Assembly (NCBI GenBank): GCA_012798435.1
Contig: JAAZNF010000022.1
Span: 1 to 64,000, forward strand
Length of the DNA stretch: 64,000 bases
Reading direction: 5' to 3'
From: Myxococcales bacterium
GTDB taxonomy: Bacteria > Myxococcota > B64-G9
Position 1 is the stretch's first letter, and each line of letters begins with the position of its first letter. Below are positions 20,025 through 28,226 of the stretch, piece by piece. The translations under genes were made by a program, and so were the position numbers. The notes under the pieces were generated by a model. That model saw only the letters and a list, made by a program, of their open reading frames with translations, made no database searches and was not told the DNA's origin.

Positions 20025-20956
20025 GGCACCGCCTCCCCTCGCGCCTGGGTCACGACCTCCAAGAACACGTCCTCCAGGTCGGGTTCCACGCGCTCGACTC
20101 GAACCGCGGCGGGCCCCAGCAAGGCGCGCAGCTTCTCCGGATCGAAGCGGCCGGCCTCGACCCGCAGGCGGTACGCCGCGCCCGCCGACTCGATGCGCAA
20201 CACCCCCGGCTGGCTTGCCAGGGCGTCGATGGACCGGTCCGGCGAAAGCTCCAGGTGAAACATCTCCCCGGGGAGGAAGCTGCGCTTGAGCCCGTCCGGC
20301 GTGTCCAGCGCCCGCAGCCGGCCGTCGGCCATGAGCCCGATACGATCGCAGAACTCGGCCTCGTCCATGGCGTGGGTGGTCACGAAGACGGTGACACCTT
20401 CCCGCGCCGCCTCGCGGATCAACGCCCAGAAGGACTGACGCGCCCGCGGATCGACGCCCGAGGTGGGCTCGTCCAGAAACAGGATGCGGGGTCGGTGCAG
20501 CATGGCGGCCGCCAGCGCCAGCCGCTGGCGCATGCCACCCGGCAGCCGGCCGGTGATCTCCGCGCTGCGCTCCCGCAGGCCCACTCGGGCCAGCAGCTCC
20601 CGACCTCGCTGGCGCAGCGCCCGGCGCCCCAGGCCATAGGCGCCGCCGAAGAACTCGAGGTTCTCCTCGGCGGTGAGATCCAGGTACAGGGAGAACTTCT
20701 GCGACATGTAGCCGATGGAGCGCTTCACCGCCTCGGGATCCCGGGCCACGTCGATACCGGCCACGCAGGCGTGGCCCTCGCTGGGCGCGAGCAGGCCGCA
20801 CAGGATGCGGATGGTGGTGGACTTGCCGGCGCCGTTCGCTCCCAGAAAGCCGAAGATCTCCCCTGCCCGGACGGAGAAGCTCACCTGTTGCACCGCGGTG
20901 AAGCTTCCGAAACGCCGGGTGAGCCCGGCCACCTCGATGACCGCCTCAGGCCCCAT
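20021..20956 (-). CDS. ABC transporter ATP-binding protein (second of pair)
   Basis: This ATPase has 311 residues. Motifs are complete: Walker A GANGAGKST, Q-loop YMSQKFSLYLDLT, signature LPGGMRQRL, Walker B ILFLDEPTSGVDP and H-loop TTHAMDEAE. A C-terminal extension of about 90 residues ends in LEDVFLEVVTQARG, as in drug- and lipid-export ATPases of the YbhF/DrrA kind. It overlaps the permease by 4 bp and the upstream ATPase by 11 bp. It corresponds to the C-terminal half of the fused YbhF protein of enterobacteria, here as a separate gene. Confidence 0.94.
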   Translation of the reverse strand: MGPEAVIEVAGLTRRFGSFTAVQQVSFSVRAGEIFGFLGANGAGKSTTIRILCGLLAPSEGHACVAGIDVARDPEAVKRSIGYMSQKFSLYLDLTAEENLEFFGGAYGLGRRALRQRGRELLARVGLRERSAEITGRLPGGMRQRLALAAAMLHRPRILFLDEPTSGVDPRARQSFWALIREAAREGVTVFVTTHAMDEAEFCDRIGLMADGRLRALDTPDGLKRSFLPGEMFHLELSPDRSIDALASQPGVLRIESAGAAYRLRVEAGRFDPEKLRALLGPAAVRVERVEPDLEDVFLEVVTQARGEAVP

Positions 20957-21863
20957 CGCCGCCCTCGCTGGTGAAGAGCAGGAAGAGATCCTCGAACCCC
21001 GGCTGGGTCGGGGTCAGGCGCCCCCCGGCTTGCGACACCCGCTGGGCCAGGGCTTCCTCGCCGTCGCGGCGCACCAGGAGCCGGTAGCGCTTTCCCTGCG
21101 GCACGCGGGTGAGAACCGCCGTTTGGGCCAACACCTCCTCGGCGATTTGGCGAGGGAGGTCTTCCAGCCAGTAGCAACCGTGCCCGACGCTGTGGCGCAG
21201 CTCGCCCGGCGGCCCGCAGCGCACCAGGCGCCCGCGGTGCAGCAGCCCGACCCGGTGGCAGCGAGCCGCCTCGTCCATATAGGGCGTGGAGAGCAGCACC
21301 GCCATGCCCTGGGCCGCGAAGCGCTGGAGCAACTGCCACAGCTCCCGGCGGCTGATGGGATCGACGCCGTTGGTGGGCTCGTCCAGCAGCAGCACGCGGG
21401 GCCGGTGCAGCAGCGAGCAGGCCACGGACAGCTTCTTGTACATCCCGCCCGAGAGCGCGTCGGCGCGCCGCGACCGGAAGGGCTTCAGGCGGGTGAGCGC
21501 CAGAAGCTCCTCGGAGCGGGCCTCGACCTCGGCGCCGTTCAACCCGAACATGGCCCCGAAGAAGTCGAGGTTCTCCTGCACGCTGAGATCCCCGTACAGG
21601 CTGAACTGCTGCGGCACGTAGCCGAGCTCGGCTCGCACCGCGTCCCCTTCTCGCACCGGGTCTCGCGCCATCACCCGCACCGACCCCGCGTCTGGCCGTA
21701 GCTGGCCGGCCAGCAGCCGCAGGGCCGTGGTCTTGCCGGCGCCGTCCGGCCCCACCAGGCCGAACAGCTCCCCCGCGCCCATCGACAAACTCAACCCGTC
21801 CAGCGCCACGATCTTGCCGAAACGCCGGGAAAGGTCCGTCGCCGCCAGAATCGCCCCGCTCAT
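20946..21863 (-). CDS. ABC transporter ATP-binding protein (first of pair, H-loop altered)
   Basis: This ATPase has 305 residues. The ATG at 21863 overlaps the stop of the membrane-fusion gene (ATGA). Walker A is GPDGAGKTT, Q-loop YVPQQFSLYGDL, signature LSGGMYKKL and Walker B VLLLDEPTNGVDP. The H-loop reads STPYMDEA, with Pro in place of the switch His. This suggests an asymmetric ATPase pair in which one site hydrolyses poorly. It matches the N-terminal half of YbhF-type proteins. Confidence 0.93.
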   Translation of the reverse strand: MSGAILAATDLSRRFGKIVALDGLSLSMGAGELFGLVGPDGAGKTTALRLLAGQLRPDAGSVRVMARDPVREGDAVRAELGYVPQQFSLYGDLSVQENLDFFGAMFGLNGAEVEARSEELLALTRLKPFRSRRADALSGGMYKKLSVACSLLHRPRVLLLDEPTNGVDPISRRELWQLLQRFAAQGMAVLLSTPYMDEAARCHRVGLLHRGRLVRCGPPGELRHSVGHGCYWLEDLPRQIAEEVLAQTAVLTRVPQGKRYRLLVRRDGEEALAQRVSQAGGRLTPTQPGFEDLFLLFTSEGGDGA

Positions 21864-22912
21864 CGCTCGGGTTCCGTGCCGTCGATGCGGACCTCGACGG
21901 GCATGCCGGCGCGCAGCCGCTCCTGCGGGTTGTCGACGCGGGCCTCCACCGCGTACACCAGGCGCTCTCGATCCTCTCGGGTCTGCACGTTGCGCGGGGT
22001 GAACTCGGCCTCGGCCGACACCCGCTGGATCTCGCCGTGGAACACCTCGCCGGGGTAGGCGTCGGCGGTCAGCGACACCGTCCGCCCGGGCACCGCCAGC
22101 CCCACCTGCTCGTTGGGCAGAAAGAAGGTCACCTGCGTCTGGGAGAGGTCGACAATGGTGAGCACCGCCGTCCCCGGCAGGACGGCCTCGCCCACCTCCA
22201 GGTGACGGTGCTGGACGCGGCCGCCGCGCGGCGCCACCAGGCGGCACTCGGCCACCAACACCTCGGCCCGGCGCACGCCGGCGCGCGCCTGTTCCGCGTT
22301 GCTCTCGACCGCCTGGACCTGGGTGCGCACCGCCCGGCTGCTCATCTCCGCGGCCAGGGCCTGGGCCCGCACCGCCTCCTGGTTCGCCCGCACCCCGGCG
22401 ATCTCGTGCTCCAGGCCCAGCACCTGATCCTGCACCCGATCGAGATTGGACACAGACACCGCGCCCGCGGCCTGGAGGGTGCCCAGCCGCGCGGCCTCCT
22501 TGCGGGCGGTGCCGCGTCCGACCTCGAGCGCCTCGAGGCGAGCGCCGGTGGCCTGGATGGCCTGTCGCGCCGCGCGGGCGTTCAGTGAGGCGGCCTCGGC
22601 GTTGACCCGCGCCGCCTCCACCGCGGTCTCGGCCGCCTGGAGCTGCGCCCGAGCCTGTTGCAACAGGCTCTCCGGCTCGGCGCAGTCGAGCTCGACCAGC
22701 ACCTGGCCCGCCTCCACCCGATCGCCTTCCCGGGCATGGATGGCGGTGATGCGGCTGGCCAGGCGCGAGGTGACCCGCACCTCCACGCCCTCGATGGTGC
22801 CGCTTCCTCCCGCCGGGCCGCGACCGGCCGCCCGCTGGCGCGAGAGCTGCCAGGCGAGCAGCGCCCCCAGGCCCACGGACAACAGCAGCAAGAAGACGAT
22901 GACCCGCCTCAT
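21860..22912 (-). CDS. HlyD/YbhG-family membrane-fusion (periplasmic adaptor) protein
   Basis: This protein has 350 residues. The ATG at 22912 overlaps the previous stop (ATGA). An N-terminal anchor (VIVFLLLLSVGLGALLAW) is followed by a biotinyl-lipoyl half-motif (GDRVEAGQVLVELD), a long Ala/Gln/Glu-rich coiled-coil hairpin (about residues 85-215), the second half-motif (LVAPRGGRVQHRHLEVGEAV) and a C-terminal beta-barrel with the NPQERLRAGMPVEVRI stretch. It would link the inner-membrane exporter to an outer-membrane channel. No TolC-like gene is in the window. Confidence 0.93.
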   Translation of the reverse strand: MRRVIVFLLLLSVGLGALLAWQLSRQRAAGRGPAGGSGTIEGVEVRVTSRLASRITAIHAREGDRVEAGQVLVELDCAEPESLLQQARAQLQAAETAVEAARVNAEAASLNARAARQAIQATGARLEALEVGRGTARKEAARLGTLQAAGAVSVSNLDRVQDQVLGLEHEIAGVRANQEAVRAQALAAEMSSRAVRTQVQAVESNAEQARAGVRRAEVLVAECRLVAPRGGRVQHRHLEVGEAVLPGTAVLTIVDLSQTQVTFFLPNEQVGLAVPGRTVSLTADAYPGEVFHGEIQRVSAEAEFTPRNVQTREDRERLVYAVEARVDNPQERLRAGMPVEVRIDGTEPER

Positions 22913-24039
22913 GGATGCTCCTCGCCAGGCACCGGGCCCGCGCCGTCCAACGCCTCGGCCAGCACCTCGATGACGTCGCGCACCTGCCCGCCGGCCTCGC
23001 CCAGCATGCGCTGGCAACCCGGACAGGCGGTGGCGATGCGTTCAGCCCCGGTGGCCTGAAGCTGCTTTAGCCTGCGCCGCGCCGCGGCCGCGGCCGGCCC
23101 GGGCAGTATCCAGGGCACGCCACCCCCGCCGCCGCAGCAGGCGGCGTCATCCCGGGCCCAGGCCGCCTCTTGCAGCGGCTCGGTGAGGCAGAAGGACAAT
23201 ATCCGCCGCGGCGCCTGGTAGCGCTCGCGGTAGCGGCCGGCAAAACAGGGATCGTGATAGGTAAAGCGCCCCGGGATCTTTTGGACCGGCGTCCGTTGCT
23301 CCAGGCGAGGGCCGAGCCACTCGGCCAGGTTCTCCACCCGGGCCGAAAGCGGTTGCCCGACCTCGGCGTAGAGGGTGCGCAACGTCTCCTCGCAGGTGGG
23401 GCACAGGCATAGCACCAGCCGGCAGGCGCCGAGCTGCCGCCGCAGGCGCTCGGCGTGCGCCTCGAAGCCCTTCCGGTCTCCCATCTGCCACAGCGGCGCG
23501 CCGCAGCACAGGTCGTCCCCGGCGAACACGCCGACGAAGTCGATGGAGAGAGCCGAGAACACCCGCCGGGCGGCCGACACCACCGACTCCGCGCGCAGGG
23601 CCTGGCAGCCCGCGAAGAGCACCGCCCGCGCCTCCGCGGGGCGCAGCTCCGCCGGCACGATCCGCTCCAGCCGGGCCCCAAGATCCTCCGCGAAGGGGTT
23701 CCCCTGCTTCCGGAAGCGGGCCAGAAAACCGCACACCAGCGGGTCCTCCAGGTTGCGCGAAAACAGCGCGGCGCGCGCCTCCAGCAGGGCGCCCGGCACG
23801 TCCACCGCGTGCCGGCAATGGGTGCGGCAATGCAGGCAGGAGAGGCAGTGATACACGACGGCGGCGGCCTCGGGAGAGTCCGGGGCGCGGCGGGCACCGA
23901 TGCGCTCCGCCTGGATCATCTTCCACCACGGGGTGACGGCCTCGCGGTGCTCCACCTCGGCCATCGGGCAGGCGAAGCGGCACATCTTGGGGCAGAAGGC
24001 GCACATGGCCAGATCCCGCTTGTGGGAAAGCAGGCTCAC
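22909..24039 (-). CDS. Iron-sulfur protein with two CCG domains (GlcF/GlpC-like)
   Basis: This protein has 376 residues. The GTG at 24039 forms a GTGA overlap with the flavoprotein stop. Two [4Fe-4S] motifs lie near the N terminus: CAFCPKMCRFACP and CLSCLHCRTHCRHAV. Two CCG-type domains follow: FAGCQALRAES with CCGAPLWQMGD and CPTCEE, then YHDPCFAGRYRERYQ with CCGGGGGVPW and CPGCQRM. This is the architecture of electron-transfer subunits such as GlcF, GlpC and the heterodisulfide reductase HdrD part. It should carry electrons from the two upstream flavoproteins toward quinone or another carrier. Confidence 0.9.
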   Translation of the reverse strand: MSLLSHKRDLAMCAFCPKMCRFACPMAEVEHREAVTPWWKMIQAERIGARRAPDSPEAAAVVYHCLSCLHCRTHCRHAVDVPGALLEARAALFSRNLEDPLVCGFLARFRKQGNPFAEDLGARLERIVPAELRPAEARAVLFAGCQALRAESVVSAARRVFSALSIDFVGVFAGDDLCCGAPLWQMGDRKGFEAHAERLRRQLGACRLVLCLCPTCEETLRTLYAEVGQPLSARVENLAEWLGPRLEQRTPVQKIPGRFTYHDPCFAGRYRERYQAPRRILSFCLTEPLQEAAWARDDAACCGGGGGVPWILPGPAAAAARRRLKQLQATGAERIATACPGCQRMLGEAGGQVRDVIEVLAEALDGAGPVPGEEHP

Positions 24040-25229
24040 GCCAGCACCTCCCGTTCCAGCCACGGCAAGGCCTGGGGGTTGAGCAGGCTCCCCGGATCCA
24101 GCTCCCTCTTCACCCGCCGCAAGCGCTCGAACTCCGCAGCGCGCGCCCGCCCCCGCTCTCCGTCGGGATCGAGAAACCGGCGCAGGCGGGCAGCGAGCGA
24201 GGCGGGCTCGCCGCCGAGCACCCGCAGCCGACAGCCGCTGACCTCCGGCCGGTCGAGCATCAGCGCGTCCACCAGCGGCAGGTTGAACTCGGTTATTACG
24301 CGCTCGAGGCGGGACCAACGCACCCCGCCGGCCACTGGCAGATCCTTGGCGACAGCGAGCGGGGCGTCCTCGCCGCTCCGCAGCTCCCGGGCCGTGATGG
24401 ACTTCAGGTGTTCGCGCAGCTCCCGCACGGCTTCCTCCACCAACCCCGCCGTCCCCTCGAAACCAAGCTCCACCCGTGCCCCGCGGCCGTCCACCCAGAT
24501 CAAGGCGCTTCCTTCGGCCGGGGGAAGCGGGCCGAGCGCAGCCCGACGCAACACCTCGGCCGCCTGCACCGGCTGGTTCAGTTGCACCGAGATCCGTTTG
24601 CGCTCGCTCCCTCCTGGCGCAAGGCGTAAGGCCGCCTCGGTGAGCACGCCGAAGGCCCCGCCGGTGCCGAAGAACAACGCCCCCAGATCCGGCCCACAAG
24701 CCGAGCGCGGCGAGGTGATGCTGCGCCAGGCGGTCCCGTCCGGCAACACCGAAGAGATCCCCAGCGCGGGCGACACCGGCAGCGCCAGGACGGGATCGTG
24801 GATCCGCGCCGTCGTGGCGAGCCAGCCGCCCACCGTCCCCGGATCGGACGGCTCGACACCGACCAGACGCAGGCCCGCCTCCTCCGCCGCCGCCCGCGCC
24901 TGCGGTAGGGGGGTGCCGGCGCGGACCCGTAGCAGCAGGGCCTCGGCGTCCAGCGCGAGCACTCCGCGACAAGCGGTCGTGTCGAGGAGAATGCGGCGCG
25001 CGCCGGCCTCGGCCGGCACCATCCGGCCGAGCAGCGAGCGGGCGCCCGCGGACACCAGCGCCACCCCGTCCGCGCGGGCCGCCCGCAGAAGCTCGGAGAT
25101 CTCCTCAGCGGTGGCGCAACCCACCGCGGCGGCGAACCCCGCGCCATCCCCGGCCGCCGCTGGCAGCGCGGGAAGCACGCGCCGAAGCTCCCTCGAGCCT
25201 GGCAATCGGTTCGTCTCGTCCGCGGCCAT
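24036..25229 (-). CDS. FAD-binding oxidase subunit (GlcE-like)
   Basis: This protein has 397 residues. The ATG at 25229 overlaps the upstream stop (ATGA), which settles the start. A PCMH-type FAD domain is visible: ALVSAGARSLLG, VRAGTPLPQARAAAEEAGL, SDPGTVGGWLATTARI and GALFFGTGGAFGVLTEAALR. The C terminus ends RRVKRELDPGSLLNPQALPW, the usual end of this flavoprotein family. It lacks the His-rich active-site motif of its upstream neighbour, as GlcE does compared with GlcD, so it is probably a non-catalytic or electron-relay subunit. Confidence 0.85.
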   Translation of the reverse strand: MAADETNRLPGSRELRRVLPALPAAAGDGAGFAAAVGCATAEEISELLRAARADGVALVSAGARSLLGRMVPAEAGARRILLDTTACRGVLALDAEALLLRVRAGTPLPQARAAAEEAGLRLVGVEPSDPGTVGGWLATTARIHDPVLALPVSPALGISSVLPDGTAWRSITSPRSACGPDLGALFFGTGGAFGVLTEAALRLAPGGSERKRISVQLNQPVQAAEVLRRAALGPLPPAEGSALIWVDGRGARVELGFEGTAGLVEEAVRELREHLKSITARELRSGEDAPLAVAKDLPVAGGVRWSRLERVITEFNLPLVDALMLDRPEVSGCRLRVLGGEPASLAARLRRFLDPDGERGRARAAEFERLRRVKRELDPGSLLNPQALPWLEREVLA

Positions 25230-26779
25230 CAGCGCGCTCCGTCCGCAAAGAGGGTCCCCGGGTTCATGCGCCCGTCGGGATCGAAGGCCCGCTTCAGGGC
25301 CCGGTGTAGCGCCCCGCCCGTCCCGAGCTGCCGGGCCAAAAACGGCGCCTTGAGCCGGCCGATGCCATGGTGGTGGCTCACCGTGGCGGAGGCGGCGAGC
25401 ACCGCCTCCTGCGCCTCGCGCCACATTCTGTCGTAGGCCTCGATCGCGCGCTCGTCGCTGCCGGCCGCCGCGGCCAGGGTGAAGTAGATCGAGCACCCTT
25501 CGCGGTAGGCGTGCGAGAAGTGCGCCATGACGAAACAGCGCCGCCACAGCCGCTCCCGCACCGCCCGGTACAGCGGCAGCACCCGCTCCCAGGTGGTGGC
25601 CACCTCCATGGTGTCCACGAAGGCGCCGGCGGCAAAGAGCGGCGACTGCTTGTACGAGACGGCGTAGCGGTTCTTCCACCAGTGGCGCGCCGGGCCTTCG
25701 CCCAGCTCCTCTCCCCCGGCCGTGACACAGGCCGCATTCAGCGCGCGCGCCGTCTCGCGCGTCTCGCCCTGGCTACCCTCGCACACCGCCACCAGCAGGC
25801 AACCGCCGGGCAGTAGCGTGGTCATCCGGTTGAGCAACGCCGGACGCCCGAGCAGCACACTCAGCGAGGCCTCGCCCAGCCGGCCCAGGGGCTTCGCGGC
25901 GCGACCGAGCAGGTCGCGCAGCCAGGAGCTCGCCTCCCCGTCCGCCTCCGGGCCGGTCTTGGCGATCAGGGTGTCGAACTCGTCGTACAGCCGGAGCACG
26001 GCGGGCCGCAGCCCGGCGCGCAGACACGAGCGCATGGCCGTAACACCCGCCGCAAGATCCGCGAAGCGGAACGCCGCGAACGCCCGGGCGGGCGGGAGCG
26101 GCCGCACCACCAGGCTGGCCGAGAGCAGCACGCACAGCGCGCCCTCCGAGCCCACCAGCAGCGGCAACAGCGAAAAACCGTCCAGGCCGGGTTCGAGCGG
26201 GGCTGTGCTGCGCCGCTCCCCGGCCGCGTCCAGGTACTCCACCGCGCGCACCATGTCCTCGATCTTGCCGTAGCGGCTGGAGCACTGGCCGGCGCTGCGG
26301 GCGGCGATCCAGCCGCCCACGGTCGAGCAATAGATCGAGGACGGAAAGTGCCCCAGGGTGTACCCGCGCCGGTTGAGCTCGCGCTCCAGGTTCTCCCCCA
26401 CCGCGCCGCACTCCACTTGCAGCAAGTGATCGCGCGAATCGAGCTCCAGGATCCGGTCCAGGCGCTTGAGGTCGAGGACCAGGCCGCCCCGCTCGGGCAA
26501 CGCGCCGCCGCACACGCCCGAGCCCGCGCCGAAGGGCACCACCGGCCAGCCCGCCTGGGTGGCGATGCGTACCACCGCCGCCGCCTGCGCGCCGTCCGCG
26601 GGCCAGGCCACCAGGTCGGGAAGACCCTCGAAGCGCCCCGCCCGCCGCCGCAGCAGCGCCCGGGGCCACATGTCCCGCGCCGCGTAGCGATCGGCGTCGG
26701 AGGCCGACACGAACTCCGGCCCCACCACGGCCGAAAGCCGTCGCCGGAGCTCCTCCGTGTCGAGGCGAGGTTCGAGCAT
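25229..26779 (-). CDS. FAD-linked oxidase, alkyl-DHAP synthase-like (GlcD position)
   Basis: This protein has 516 residues. I take the ATG at 26779 (MLEPRLDTEELRRR); the open frame continues to a TTG 36 bases earlier, which has no better ribosome site. The FAD domain reads PVVPFGAGSGVCGGALP and FPSSIYCSTVGGWIAARSAG, followed by YGKIED. The C terminus has SHHHGIGRLKA and FDPDGRMNPGTLF. The STVGGW...YGxIED and HHHGIG signatures are those of alkyldihydroxyacetonephosphate synthase, while gene order (two flavoproteins plus a CCG protein) is that of glycolate/lactate dehydrogenases. The substrate is open: a 2-hydroxy acid, glycerol-phosphate-like compound or ether-lipid precursor. Confidence 0.85.
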   Translation of the reverse strand: MLEPRLDTEELRRRLSAVVGPEFVSASDADRYAARDMWPRALLRRRAGRFEGLPDLVAWPADGAQAAAVVRIATQAGWPVVPFGAGSGVCGGALPERGGLVLDLKRLDRILELDSRDHLLQVECGAVGENLERELNRRGYTLGHFPSSIYCSTVGGWIAARSAGQCSSRYGKIEDMVRAVEYLDAAGERRSTAPLEPGLDGFSLLPLLVGSEGALCVLLSASLVVRPLPPARAFAAFRFADLAAGVTAMRSCLRAGLRPAVLRLYDEFDTLIAKTGPEADGEASSWLRDLLGRAAKPLGRLGEASLSVLLGRPALLNRMTTLLPGGCLLVAVCEGSQGETRETARALNAACVTAGGEELGEGPARHWWKNRYAVSYKQSPLFAAGAFVDTMEVATTWERVLPLYRAVRERLWRRCFVMAHFSHAYREGCSIYFTLAAAAGSDERAIEAYDRMWREAQEAVLAASATVSHHHGIGRLKAPFLARQLGTGGALHRALKRAFDPDGRMNPGTLFADGAR

Positions 26780-26828
26780 GAGCGAACGATAGCCCAGCGC
26801 GCTCGGGGCGGTCAAATGAGAGCGCCGC

Positions 26829-28226
26829 TCACTTCCAGTGACTGGTGATGAACTCCTCGGTCTCGGGCAGCCCGCCCTGGAGGATGAGGTAGCCGTTGTG
26901 GGGCTCGCGCTCGGTGATCTCGTGGGACACGGGGGTGCGCATCATGCGCATCACCTCGGCGTGATCCTGGGTGTGCCCCAGCACCCAGCACAGCTTCATC
27001 AGCGCGGTCTCGGGCAGCATGTTGTCGAGCGGCACGATGCCGATGTCCAAAAGGTCTCGCCCGGTGTCGTAGACGTACATCTGGGCGTAGCCCCAAAGCG
27101 TCTGCACCGCCATGACCACGTGCACGCCCTGCTGGATGGCCCGCTTCAGCGCCGGGTACAGCGGCTTGTTCACATGTCCCAGCCCGGTGCCGGCGATGAC
27201 GATGCCCTTGTAGCCCTTCTCCACCAGCGCGTCCACCAGGTCGGGCTTCATGCCGGGGTAGTAGTACAGGATGGTCACCCGGTCGTCGTACACCGCGTCG
27301 ATGTGGACCTTCCGGCTCTTGTCGCGGGGCAGGTAGTCACGGGTCAGGTAGTCGAAGCGATCCCGGCTCACCATGCACAGGGGGATGTCGCCGACGGTGC
27401 GGAAGGTGCTGCGGTAGGAGCTGTGCATCTTGCGGCAGCGGGTGCCCCGGTGCAGCAGGCCGTAGCGGTCCGAGGTGGGGCCGAACATGCTGATCATGAC
27501 CTCGGCGATGTCGCCGTAGGCCGCGGAGCGCACGGCGTGGATCAGGTTGAGCGCCGCGTCGCTGGAGGGACGGTCCGAGCTGCGCTGGCTCCCCACCAGC
27601 ACGATCGGCACCGGGCTGTGCTGCACCATGAACGACAGGATGGCCGCGGTGTGGCCCATGGTGTCGGTGCCGTGCCCGATGACGATTCCGTCGGCCCCCG
27701 CGGCGATCTCCTCGCCGATGGCCTGCGCCAGCGGGATGTACTGATCCTTCGACATGTTCTCGGAGAACACGCCGAACAGCTTGCGGGTGGTCAGGTTGCA
27801 AATGTCGGCCAGCTCCGGCACCGCGCCGTACAGCTCGCCCGGGGTGAAGGCCGGGATCACCGCGCCGGTGCGGTAGTCCAGCCGCGAGGCGATGGTGCCG
27901 CCGGTGCCGAGCAGGGTGACCTTGGGCAGGCCGGCGTTGAAGGGGAACTCCCGCTCGGGGATCTTGTAGACCGCCTCCTTGTACCCCAGCTCCTGGATGG
28001 CGCGGATGCGCTCCACGTGGACGCCGGTGTTGTAACCGTTGCGCATCTTCACCACCACGTGCAGATCGTCGAAGGTCTCCGAGCGCGGCAGGATCACGCC
28101 CTCGAAGACGCTGCCCGCGTCGTTGGTGAGGCGCACCTCGCTCCACACCCGCACCCCGAAGCGCTCGAGGGCCTGGCGGGCCTGTCCCCGGTATCCCTTG
28201 AGGGGATCCTTGGCTGGCTGGTTCAT
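26829..28226 (-). CDS. gatD: Glu-tRNA(Gln) amidotransferase subunit D (archaeal type)
   Basis: This protein has 465 residues. The ATG at 28226 overlaps the gatE stop (ATGA). An N-terminal beta-barrel of about 95 residues (GVRVWSEVRLTN, DDLHVVVKMRNGYNTGV) precedes an L-asparaginase-type domain. The amidase tetrad is visible as Thr111 (LLGTGGTIAS), Thr187-Asp188 (IGHGTDTM) and Lys266 (RCRKMHSS). In archaea GatD hydrolyses glutamine and feeds ammonia to GatE. The extra N-terminal domain and coupling to gatE distinguish it from a plain asparaginase. Finding it in a bacterial-looking operon is unusual. Confidence 0.92.
   Translation of the reverse strand: MNQPAKDPLKGYRGQARQALERFGVRVWSEVRLTNDAGSVFEGVILPRSETFDDLHVVVKMRNGYNTGVHVERIRAIQELGYKEAVYKIPEREFPFNAGLPKVTLLGTGGTIASRLDYRTGAVIPAFTPGELYGAVPELADICNLTTRKLFGVFSENMSKDQYIPLAQAIGEEIAAGADGIVIGHGTDTMGHTAAILSFMVQHSPVPIVLVGSQRSSDRPSSDAALNLIHAVRSAAYGDIAEVMISMFGPTSDRYGLLHRGTRCRKMHSSYRSTFRTVGDIPLCMVSRDRFDYLTRDYLPRDKSRKVHIDAVYDDRVTILYYYPGMKPDLVDALVEKGYKGIVIAGTGLGHVNKPLYPALKRAIQQGVHVVMAVQTLWGYAQMYVYDTGRDLLDIGIVPLDNMLPETALMKLCWVLGHTQDHAEVMRMMRTPVSHEITEREPHNGYLILQGGLPETEEFITSHWK

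Noticed and set aside
26780-26815. TTG start 36 bases earlier for the AGPS-like flavoprotein
   Set aside because: It adds 12 residues with no family counterpart and has no better ribosome site than the ATG at 26779.
26829-28226. Annotation of gatD as an ordinary L-asparaginase
   Set aside because: The extra N-terminal barrel, the length and the ATGA coupling to gatE fit GatD instead.
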